From a virus, in IMG/VR virus record IMGVR_UViG_3300033388_003217, positions 1 to 23,780 of that record: DNA of 23,780 nt. One strand, given 5' to 3'. How positions within the stretch are numbered: the stretch's first letter is position 1; each line of letters begins with the position of its first letter. The notes beneath the pieces are model-generated. The model saw only the letters and a program-made list of their open reading frames with translations, searched no databases and had not been told where the DNA came from. Below are positions 6,378 through 12,582 of the stretch, in pieces. A program made the translations under genes and the position numbers.

Positions 6378-7297
6378 TGTTTGAATATGATATAGAACAT
6401 TTTGACAGGGACATAGAAAGCCTGGCAAGGATCATTACCAGAGAGGGTCGAGAGTATGTCGGTATCTATGGCATCCCACAAGGTGGAATCCCCCTGGCAG
6501 TTGCATTATCAATATCACTTAGCCTCCCTTTGGTATCTAAAGAATCCCTGATGGACTATGATGATGAAGGGCTGGAAATTTTGATTGTGGATGACCTGCT
6601 CGACTCTGGCAAAACTTTATCAGAATGGGATGCCTATGATTGCGCTGTGATTGGATACAAACCAGAATCCCCAAAACATAAAGGCAAATTGTATGTTGCC
6701 AGGGAATTTCCACAGGAATGGATTCACTTCTTTTGGGAGCCCCCTGAAACGGAAGACCCTGAAAAACATATTACCAGGTTGATTGAATTTATCGGGGAAA
6801 ATCCTGATCGGGAAGGTCTGCAGGAAACCCCAAAAAGGGTAATCAAATCATTCAAAACACTCTACGGCGGATATGCCCAGGACCCCGAAGAGATCATGAA
6901 AACTTTTACCGAAGATGACTGCGATGAAATGGTTGTCTTGAAAGATATCACAATCCATTCCACCTGCGAACATCATATGCTTCCATTCAGTGGGGTAGCC
7001 CACATTGGATATATTCCGGATGGCAAGGTCATTGGGGTTTCCAAATTAGCCAGATTGCTTGAAATTTTCGCAAGACGGCTCCAGATACAGGAAAGGATAG
7101 GGGAGCAGGTTACTTCGGCTTTAATGAAGCATTTAAAGCCCCTTGGTGCCGTATGCGTGATAGAAGCCCGGCACTGCTGTATGACGGCCAGGGGAGTCGA
7201 ACAACAAACCACCACAATGATTACTTCCTCTTTGAAAGGGGTCATGAAAGAGAAGGCCGCTACCAGGGCTGAATTCATGCAGTTTATCAAAGGATAA
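6377..7297 (+). CDS. folE: Phosphoribosyltransferase - GTP cyclohydrolase I (FolE) fusion
   Basis: Two enzymes in one 306-residue chain. Residues 1-122 look like a type I phosphoribosyltransferase: the PRPP-binding motif ILIVDDLLDSGKT (68-80) and a WIHFFWE segment near 115-121, which recalls xanthine/hypoxanthine phosphoribosyltransferases. Residues 127-306 are GTP cyclohydrolase I: NPDREGLQETPKRV, the zinc ligands C197 and H200 in CEHH plus a cysteine at 267/268, GVSKLAR, and GVEQQ. FolE converts GTP to dihydroneopterin triphosphate, the first step of deazaguanine synthesis. The attached domain could recycle free purine base to nucleotide and so feed GTP to FolE; that is inference. It overlaps queC by one base and is followed by a small ORF and dpdA. 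Confidence 0.9.
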   Translation: MFEYDIEHFDRDIESLARIITREGREYVGIYGIPQGGIPLAVALSISLSLPLVSKESLMDYDDEGLEILIVDDLLDSGKTLSEWDAYDCAVIGYKPESPKHKGKLYVAREFPQEWIHFFWEPPETEDPEKHITRLIEFIGENPDREGLQETPKRVIKSFKTLYGGYAQDPEEIMKTFTEDDCDEMVVLKDITIHSTCEHHMLPFSGVAHIGYIPDGKVIGVSKLARLLEIFARRLQIQERIGEQVTSALMKHLKPLGAVCVIEARHCCMTARGVEQQTTTMITSSLKGVMKEKAATRAEFMQFIKG

Positions 7298-7301
7298 AAA
7301 C

Positions 7302-7466
7302 ATGTGCCTTCCAGTCATTTTTAAATGTTTAGAATCTGATGAATTTCTACCAATGATGCGCTGGTATGCCCGGGAAGAAATTGAGGAAAGGAAAATGATC
7401 CCAATGATGCCAATTGATGATGTCATAGAATTATTATTTCAATTAATGCCAACAGAGGAGAGCTGA
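7302..7466 (+). CDS. Small acidic hypothetical protein, 54 aa
   Basis: An ATG four bases after folE, with AAAGGA about eight bases upstream, opens a 54-residue frame that ends two bases before dpdA. The product is rich in Met, Glu and Ile (MRWYAREEIEERKMIPMM in the middle) and helical, with no recognised domain. The snug fit between two coupled genes, with its own ribosome-binding site and with GAGGAG for dpdA inside its 3' end, supports translation. The function is unknown, though membership of the modification operon is likely. Confidence 0.6.
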   Translation: MCLPVIFKCLESDEFLPMMRWYAREEIEERKMIPMMPIDDVIELLFQLMPTEES

Positions 7467-7468
7467 AA

Positions 7469-8494
7469 ATGTTTATTGCCGCTGGAAGCAGTGTTTGTAA
7501 TAAGACCGATCACAAGATTGCAAAACTGCTTCCTCGACTCCTATCATATTATCATATTACTGACAAAGGATTTGGTTATTCATTATGGAAATTTATTATG
7601 AAAAATAAAAAAAATAAGGTAAACTTGTTCTTGGATTCCGGGGCATTCTCGGCCTGGTCTCAAGGGGCGGAAATTGATATCAATGAATACATCGACTTTA
7701 TTAAAAAGAACAAGAAGTACATTGATGTTTATGCCAACCTGGATGCCATTGGGGACCCCGATAAAACCCTGGCGAATCAACGAATAATGGAGAAAGCTGG
7801 ATTGCGCCCGCTTCCTTGTTTCCATTATGGGGAGCCAATCAAATACCTCAAAACCTATTTAAAAGATTATGACTATATTGCCTTGGGTGGTATGGTGCCA
7901 ATCTCAACAAAGGATCTCAAGCCCTGGCTGGATGATTTGTTTGTAAACCATCTTTGCGATAAAAAAGGAAATCCCATAGTCAAGATACATGGGTTCGGGA
8001 TGACAGCTCTTTCTTTGATGCTTAGATATCCTTGGTGGTCTGTGGATTCAACCTCCTGGGTAGTCACCGGGCGCATGGGAGGTATCTTAATTCCCAGGCG
8101 GACAAATGGCAAATATGATTATAACAAAAACCCATTGAAAGTGACTGTCAGTGCGAAGTCCCCGGCTAACAAAAAGAAGGAAGCCCATTTCAGCACAAGC
8201 AGTCCTGCACAGCAAAGAATCTTTCGCAAGTATTTTGAGGCAAAAGGATTCGAGCTGGGTGAATCGACATTCCGGAAAGAAGATCCAAAGACCTATGAGC
8301 CCAAAGAAAATGAAAAATGGAACAAGAAAAAAGAATCAATAATTGAGACAGTAATCAAGCGGGGTCTTTGTAATGATTATCGCCTGCGAGATGAACTCAA
8401 TATCCTTTACTTTCTTGATCTGGAAAAGAAATTACCAACCTGGCCCTGGAAATTCAAATTGAAAGGTCGCATGAAGGGATTTTTTGAAAAATGA
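7469..8494 (+). CDS. dpdA: DpdA-type DNA 7-deazaguanine transglycosylase
   Basis: DpdA is a tRNA-guanine-transglycosylase-like enzyme that swaps guanine in DNA for a 7-deazaguanine base. The 341 residues follow the phage DpdA pattern: FLDSGAFSAW (54-63, with D56 as the likely catalytic acid/base), YANLDAIGD (88-96), a FHYGE segment (118-122), YIALGGMVP (136-144), IHGFG (173-177) and YPWWSVDSTSW (187-197, with D193 as the likely nucleophile). The C-terminal 130 residues are basic and less conserved. SD GAGGAG precedes the ATG. The last bases overlap the ATG of the next small gene. Substrate is probably preQ0, because FolE, QueD, QueE and QueC are all encoded here and no QueF or amidotransferase is seen. 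Confidence 0.9.
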   Translation: MFIAAGSSVCNKTDHKIAKLLPRLLSYYHITDKGFGYSLWKFIMKNKKNKVNLFLDSGAFSAWSQGAEIDINEYIDFIKKNKKYIDVYANLDAIGDPDKTLANQRIMEKAGLRPLPCFHYGEPIKYLKTYLKDYDYIALGGMVPISTKDLKPWLDDLFVNHLCDKKGNPIVKIHGFGMTALSLMLRYPWWSVDSTSWVVTGRMGGILIPRRTNGKYDYNKNPLKVTVSAKSPANKKKEAHFSTSSPAQQRIFRKYFEAKGFELGESTFRKEDPKTYEPKENEKWNKKKESIIETVIKRGLCNDYRLRDELNILYFLDLEKKLPTWPWKFKLKGRMKGFFEK

Positions 8495-8679
8495 TTATCT
8501 ACCTTGCGAGTACTGCTCCTGGCACCGAAGGCAAGAAGGATAGGCCCATGTGCGATATCAAAATGCGCCTTTTATCTTATTGGCATATACGGAGCAAGGA
8601 ACTCTATTCAGACCTCATTTACAAGCATATACGGCGCATCAAACGCAAGTATAAGGAGACTCCCAATGGCAAACGATAA
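8491..8679 (+). CDS. DpdA N-terminus-like mini-protein A, 62 aa
   Basis: Starts at an ATG overlapping the dpdA stop (ATGA). Residues 1-8 (MIIYLAST) and 26-33 (RLLSYWHI) match the layout of the DpdA N-terminus, which reads MFIAAGSS then RLLSYYHI at 23-30. After that point the protein is a short basic helix and ends, so the catalytic barrel is absent. Two more genes with the same head motif follow at 8830 and 8979. The internal ATG at 8666 begins another gene in a different frame. It could be a regulatory or dimerising partner of DpdA, or an unrelated small family with a shared fold start. Function unknown; the gene is likely real because of the coupling. Confidence 0.65.
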   Translation: MIIYLASTAPGTEGKKDRPMCDIKMRLLSYWHIRSKELYSDLIYKHIRRIKRKYKETPNGKR

Positions 8680-8833
8680 GAAAAAATACAAGCTGGTAAT
8701 CACCCCGTCAATTCCTGTGGTTGATCGGCATGAAATTGAAAAAGTATTGAATGATAATGGTTATTTTGTTTATGGTGGGGGGACTGATCTGACAAATGAT
8801 TCTTGTGATATTTCATTTGAGGAAAAAGAATGA
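8666..8833 (+). CDS. Hypothetical protein, 55 aa
   Basis: ATG at 8666 with AAGGAG at 8653-8658 gives a 55-residue acidic protein; the frame is open further upstream (to 8504), but that part lacks a ribosome-binding site. The sequence reads as strand (YKLVITPSIP), helix (RHEIEKVLNDNGY), strand and loop with GGGTD, then DISFEEKE. It is a compact alpha/beta layout without a family I recognise. It overlaps mini-protein A by 14 bases and mini-protein B by four bases (ATGA). Function unknown. Confidence 0.6.
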   Translation: MANDKKKYKLVITPSIPVVDRHEIEKVLNDNGYFVYGGGTDLTNDSCDISFEEKE

Positions 8834-8982
8834 AGATCATCCTTGCAGGGTCTCTTGCCGGCAAAACGAAGGAAAGGGAATATTTGTTAAGAAATAATCA
8901 TCGCTTGCTTTCCTTTTATGAGATCCACAATAAACTGTTTAATGCCCTTTTGTCTTTCAAAATTATAAGGAAACGCAGATGA
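8830..8982 (+). CDS. DpdA N-terminus-like mini-protein B, 50 aa
   Basis: Second of three small proteins sharing a head with DpdA: MKIILAGS at residues 1-8 and RLLSFYEI at 25-32, followed by a short basic tail (KIIRKRR). The ATG overlaps the upstream stop and its TGA overlaps the next ATG, so the small genes are read as one coupled string. No catalytic residues of the transglycosylase are present. The conserved spacing between the two motifs (about 16-18 residues) across all four proteins argues against chance. Function unknown. Confidence 0.6.
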   Translation: MKIILAGSLAGKTKEREYLLRNNHRLLSFYEIHNKLFNALLSFKIIRKRR

Positions 8983-9131
8983 AGATCTATTTGGCAACTT
9001 GGCTACTTGAGCCTGCACAGGGAGAGGCATTAACCAAGAAAAAAGCAAGGGAGAGATTGATCAGTTATTTCCATACTGTGGCAAAGGCAGATCAGTTTAA
9101 AAAATATGTTATAAAAGGAATTAACAAATAA
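8979..9131 (+). CDS. DpdA N-terminus-like mini-protein C, 50 aa
   Basis: Third member of the mini-protein set: MKIYLATW at residues 1-8, and RLISYFHT at 26-33, then a Lys-rich tail ending KKYVIKGINK. It overlaps mini-protein B by four bases and ends three bases before the next ATG. Same interpretation as its neighbours: a stand-alone version of the DpdA N-terminal segment, of unknown role. Divergence between the three copies suggests they are not recent duplicates. Confidence 0.6.
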   Translation: MKIYLATWLLEPAQGEALTKKKARERLISYFHTVAKADQFKKYVIKGINK

Positions 9132-9134
9132 ACA

Positions 9135-9353
9135 ATGGGAAAAATTTACTATAAGTCAAATTCATTTTGTGAGATGACTGGCTGTGATAATTACCAAGAT
9201 TATGACTGCACAGAAGACAATTGCACTCAATCTGCCAAGAAGTTTCACAAATGGCTGAAAAAGAATGGCTGGCAGGTTAGTAAAATATGCAATCATCCCC
9301 AGGTGAAAGGAAATTATGTGAATTGCCCATATTGTGGGGAATTGGTGCGATAA
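9135..9353 (+). CDS. Cysteine-rich zinc-ribbon-like protein, 72 aa
   Basis: Seven cysteines in 72 residues: C12, C17, C25, C30, C52, C64 and C67, with CPYCG at the end being a typical zinc-ribbon knuckle. H38 and H54 could complete a site. The middle (KKFHKWLKKNGW) is a basic helix. This suggests a small zinc-binding nucleic-acid or protein adaptor. The ribosome-binding site is weak (AAAGGA lies about 13 bases upstream). No family is recognised. Confidence 0.6.
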   Translation: MGKIYYKSNSFCEMTGCDNYQDYDCTEDNCTQSAKKFHKWLKKNGWQVSKICNHPQVKGNYVNCPYCGELVR

Positions 9354-9372
9354 ATTAAAAAGGAGTTAATAA

Positions 9373-9573
9373 ATGAAGCACCCATTTGCATCTATCAAAC
9401 CAGGGGCTGGCAGTAAGCATCATAAGTCCAAGCTGGATGAATTTGATGTTAAAAGTATGCGAGCCTTTTATGCCACCGGGGAGGTCTCCCATCAAGAACT
9501 GGCAGACAGGTATTGTATTAGTGTAGCCCATATCGGGAAAATATTAAGACGAGAAAGATGGCAACATATTTAA
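9373..9573 (+). CDS. Small helix-turn-helix protein, 66 aa
   Basis: The C-terminal half (residues 37-64) reads as a helix-turn-helix of the resolvase/Hin type: GEVSHQELADRYCISVAHIG then KILRRERW. The turn and hydrophobic spacing match, and a basic residue cluster follows. The N-terminal third is basic and flexible. AAGGAG lies upstream of the ATG, and the gene ends 10 bases before the sliding-clamp gene. It could be a small transcription regulator of the replication module or a remnant DNA-binding domain of a larger enzyme such as an HNH endonuclease; no nuclease motif is present. Confidence 0.7.
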   Translation: MKHPFASIKPGAGSKHHKSKLDEFDVKSMRAFYATGEVSHQELADRYCISVAHIGKILRRERWQHI

Positions 9574-9583
9574 AGGAGATACC

Positions 9584-10603
9584 ATGAAGATTAAAAAGAA
9601 GACTTTACTGGAGATTTTAGATGCCGTACAGCCCGGTTTATCAAATAAGGATATCATTGAGTTCTCTGACTCCATAACCTTCGTAAAAGGGGCTTTAATC
9701 ACTTACAATGACTTCATTGCTGTCCAGCATCCGTTGGAAGGGTCTAAGATCAAAGGAACGGTAAAAGCCGATAAACTTTATTCCCATGTCAAAAAGGTAA
9801 AAGCGGATGAAAAGGGCTTGATCCAACTCAAGGCAACCGAGGACGATCTTTTGATTAAAACCAACACCTCCCAGGCTGGTATCCCAATCATCCCCGGCGC
9901 CTCAATATCTCTTGAAGAGTTGGGAAAGGAAATCACCAAATGGAAAAAGCTACCCAGTGATTTTTTGGAGGGTATCCGGATGTCCATCTTTGCGGCTGGA
10001 ACAGATGCCAGCGAACCCAAATTAACCTGCCTACATGTTAAGAAAGGAATCGTGGAAGCCACTAATGGGCATAGGGCTTTCAGATACAAAATGGACGGAA
10101 AGATCAAAAAGGAATTTCTGCTCCCCGCTACCTCTGCCCCGGCTATCCTGAATCATCCAGTCGTTAAATATGCCGTTACAAAGAACTGGGCGCATTTCAA
10201 GACCAAAGACGGGGTGATCTTTTCAACAAGGATGTATGCTGATGTCTCCTTCCCGGACTGCTCCTTCCTATTCGATATCAAAGGGGATAAGATCAAATTT
10301 CCAGAAGGGCTTCGAGAAGTCATTGACAGGGCACTCGATTTTATTGGGGAAGATGATGAAGACAAGAACATTAAAATCGCCATAGGCAAAGACAATACCA
10401 AGATTGCCAGTAAATCAATCAAGGGATGGTTCAGGGAAAAAATCTCAAAGAAATCCAAGCGACCAGTCACCTTTGAGATTGCCCCTGAATTCCTGCAGGA
10501 TATACTGAAAACAAATGAGAAAGCAGTTATCGACAAGGAAAAGGGTTTACTGAAATTTGAATCAGAGAAGTGGGAATACACTATCAATGTCGTAGCTGAA
10601 TAA
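9584..10603 (+). CDS. dnaN: DNA polymerase III beta-like sliding clamp
   Basis: A 339-residue protein of roughly beta-clamp length (E. coli DnaN is 366). The best local match is LHVKKGIVEATNGHRAFRY (about 149-167), which mirrors the ATDGHRLA-type strand and helix in the second clamp domain. It is flanked by the repeating strand-helix pattern of the three clamp domains. The N-terminus (TLLEILDAVQPGLSNKDIIEF) also follows the DnaN start. The ring would tether the phage polymerase and other enzymes to DNA. The clamp loader at 14095 supports this. A phage-encoded beta-type clamp, rather than the T4 gp45/PCNA type, is less common. GGAGA precedes the ATG. Confidence 0.82.
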   Translation: MKIKKKTLLEILDAVQPGLSNKDIIEFSDSITFVKGALITYNDFIAVQHPLEGSKIKGTVKADKLYSHVKKVKADEKGLIQLKATEDDLLIKTNTSQAGIPIIPGASISLEELGKEITKWKKLPSDFLEGIRMSIFAAGTDASEPKLTCLHVKKGIVEATNGHRAFRYKMDGKIKKEFLLPATSAPAILNHPVVKYAVTKNWAHFKTKDGVIFSTRMYADVSFPDCSFLFDIKGDKIKFPEGLREVIDRALDFIGEDDEDKNIKIAIGKDNTKIASKSIKGWFREKISKKSKRPVTFEIAPEFLQDILKTNEKAVIDKEKGLLKFESEKWEYTINVVAE

Positions 10604-10614
10604 GGGGGGCAATT

Positions 10615-10821
10615 ATGTCTGTCAAAATTAAGGTTGCTTGTGAGATTGAAATAATTCAAAGCGGGAATTTTGGTGCTACTTGGACCCTGGAAGAAATTCG
10701 GAAAACAGGGCTCCGGGAAGCTATAGATACCTTAAACAGGATCGTAGCGGCGAACAAGGGAAAGATTAAATTTGTGGGCAAACCCAAGGCTATTTCATTC
10801 ATCCATACCGAGGACTTGTAA
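10615..10821 (+). CDS. Hypothetical protein, 68 aa
   Basis: Small protein with strand-helix-strand layout: KIKVACEIEII, then a helix from about residue 25 (TLEEIRKTGLREAIDTLNRIVAA), then KIKFVGKPKAISFIHTEDL. Start follows GGGGGG by five bases, and the stop overlaps the next ATG by one base. No family recognised. Its place between clamp and polymerase-associated genes suggests a replication accessory. Confidence 0.65.
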   Translation: MSVKIKVACEIEIIQSGNFGATWTLEEIRKTGLREAIDTLNRIVAANKGKIKFVGKPKAISFIHTEDL

Positions 10822-12044
10822 TGAAGCCGTTTTTTGGGAAAGAACAAACCAAGAGTGACCGGATTACCAAGGTGCCTACATCCTGCGCCAGCTGTGGGCT
10901 CCATAAAACAGCAAAGAATCCCAGGATCAAACCCCACGGCAAATTTGGTAAAAAGATCCTGATAATTGGGGAAGCCCCTAATCGCCGGGATGATGCCAGG
11001 GGCAGAGCCTGGACAGGTAGCGAAGGGGATTTTATCAAGGATGTATTCAAACAGAATGGAATCCATATATACCGGGATTGTATCACATCATATGCCTGCA
11101 TTTGTCCTATCCCAAAAGACAAGAAACCCGAAGACAAAGAAATTATGTGTTGCCGTAGAAAAGTAACAAAATTGATCAAAGAGTTAAAACCCAAAATGAT
11201 CTTTTTAGTTGGCTCTGCGGCTGTCCATTCTGTCATTGGGAAGAACTGGAAAAAAGGGGTCGGGGGGATGGATCGGTGGAGGGGTTGGCAGATTCCGGAC
11301 AGAGAGTTCAAATCATGGATCTGCCCCATCTTTTCTCCCAAATATGCGGAGACCCGGGACATATGGAAAAAGACAAATCTGGCTGAAGTCATCTGGTCAA
11401 ATGATATCAAGAGCGCCTTGAAAAGATTAAATGAACCCATCAAGTTCAAGGATGAGACAAAATATATAACCTATGTCGAGAACGATAAGCATTTCAAATC
11501 AATAATGCCTCGTTTACTTAAAGCAGATCTAATGTCCTTTGATTATGAGGGCACTGGATTAAAGCCCCATGCGAAGGGTCATAAGATAACCAACACGGCG
11601 GCTTGCATTGGAAAGAAAGAATGCTACTCGTGGATGAACACCCCATTGAACCAGAAGCTATTTAGAAAGGTTCTACAAACTCGCTCTATAAAGAAAAGCG
11701 CCCATAATATGGCTTTTGAGAATATGTGGTCGAGGGTTATCTTAAAGGCAAAGGTAGAGGGCTGGTACTGGGATACCATGATCAATGCCCACATCCTGGA
11801 TAATAGGAAAGGCATATCAAGTTTGAAATTCCAAACATATGTTAATTTTGGGATGGCTGATTATGATTCCCATGTCAATCCTTTCCTGCAGTCCGGGGAC
11901 GAGGAAGGAGCGAACTCATTCAATACAATTGAAAAATACATAAAACAATATGGCACCCGACCAATCTTGACTTATTGCGGACTGGATGCCATTTATGGAT
12001 ATTATTTAACCATTCTCCAAATGGCATTGGTCAAGTCATTCTAA
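10821..12044 (+). CDS. UDG-like domain fused to DEDD 3'-5' exonuclease (N-terminal half of a split PolA)
   Basis: Residues 1-200 resemble a family 4 type uracil-DNA glycosylase: a cysteine pair C22/C25 and further cysteines C93/C95 and C110/C111 that could hold a 4Fe-4S cluster, and motif 1 GEAPN (50-54) followed by GRAWTGSEG. Motif 2, normally HPS/HPA, reads FSPKY (171-175). Residues 225-407 form a DEDD proofreading exonuclease: FDYEGTG with D241 and E243, AHNMAFEN (the motif II Asp is replaced by Glu), and YCGLD (motif III). The polymerase domain is a separate gene at 12582. A UDG-superfamily domain at the polymerase N-terminus is known from phage SPO1 DNA polymerase. Proofreading is likely; glycosylase activity is doubtful given motif 2. 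Confidence 0.82.
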   Translation: MKPFFGKEQTKSDRITKVPTSCASCGLHKTAKNPRIKPHGKFGKKILIIGEAPNRRDDARGRAWTGSEGDFIKDVFKQNGIHIYRDCITSYACICPIPKDKKPEDKEIMCCRRKVTKLIKELKPKMIFLVGSAAVHSVIGKNWKKGVGGMDRWRGWQIPDREFKSWICPIFSPKYAETRDIWKKTNLAEVIWSNDIKSALKRLNEPIKFKDETKYITYVENDKHFKSIMPRLLKADLMSFDYEGTGLKPHAKGHKITNTAACIGKKECYSWMNTPLNQKLFRKVLQTRSIKKSAHNMAFENMWSRVILKAKVEGWYWDTMINAHILDNRKGISSLKFQTYVNFGMADYDSHVNPFLQSGDEEGANSFNTIEKYIKQYGTRPILTYCGLDAIYGYYLTILQMALVKSF

Positions 12045-12054
12045 GGGATTAAAC

Positions 12055-12582
12055 ATGGCTAAAAACAAAAGAAAAACAAAATATACAAAGCCCAAATGGG
12101 TTGGTGAGATACCGATGCCATTGGTGATCAGGGGAGTTGTATATAACTTCTATGCCTGCCGGGAATGCGTGTATACATTGGAGTATGATAAAGCCAGGCG
12201 CAAAAGAAAAAAATCAATTCGATTACCAGGAAATAAAAAGAATACAATGGAGGTAGTTTGCCAAGATCATCGAGCTCCCTTATTGATCAAATTTAAAAGA
12301 TGTACTTGCGGTCAGGAGCATTGGGGATTCTATTTGCGCTCCAATCCAACCTGTGTAAATTGTGGTAAATTCCCTGATCAATTTGAAGATATTGAAATTG
12401 ATAAAGTGAGGGAATATTATCGGCTTTCAGAATATTACAAAACGACTATCGAAAACCTGGGTGATCCTGATAGATGGAATTGTATCAATCGAGCCCTTTG
12501 TCTGGAGTGCACTTATGAAGATGGGTCAAGAAAGGGGATTGCCTGTAAGGAATGCCCCTCATATACTATAGGGAGAATCTAA
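12055..12582 (+). CDS. Twelve-cysteine putative zinc protein between the polymerase halves
   Basis: Unrecognised 175-residue protein. Cysteines occur as CX2C or CXC pairs: C35/C38, C69, C83/C85, C100/C103, C143, C149/C152 and C164/C167, enough for up to three zinc sites. The N-terminus is basic (KNKRKTKYTKPKW). No nuclease catalytic motif (HNH, GIY-YIG, LAGLIDADG) is visible, so it is not an obvious homing endonuclease, although its place exactly between exonuclease and polymerase domains is where such an invader would sit. It starts after AAGGGA and its stop overlaps the polymerase ATG (TAATG), implying coupled translation. It may be a polymerase subunit; this is inference. Confidence 0.7.
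   Translation: MAKNKRKTKYTKPKWVGEIPMPLVIRGVVYNFYACRECVYTLEYDKARRKRKKSIRLPGNKKNTMEVVCQDHRAPLLIKFKRCTCGQEHWGFYLRSNPTCVNCGKFPDQFEDIEIDKVREYYRLSEYYKTTIENLGDPDRWNCINRALCLECTYEDGSRKGIACKECPSYTIGRI

Noticed and set aside
12055-12582. Homing endonuclease between the polymerase halves
   Set aside because: No HNH, GIY-YIG or LAGLIDADG motif; the 12 cysteines suggest zinc sites instead, and starts and stops are well coupled with both neighbours.
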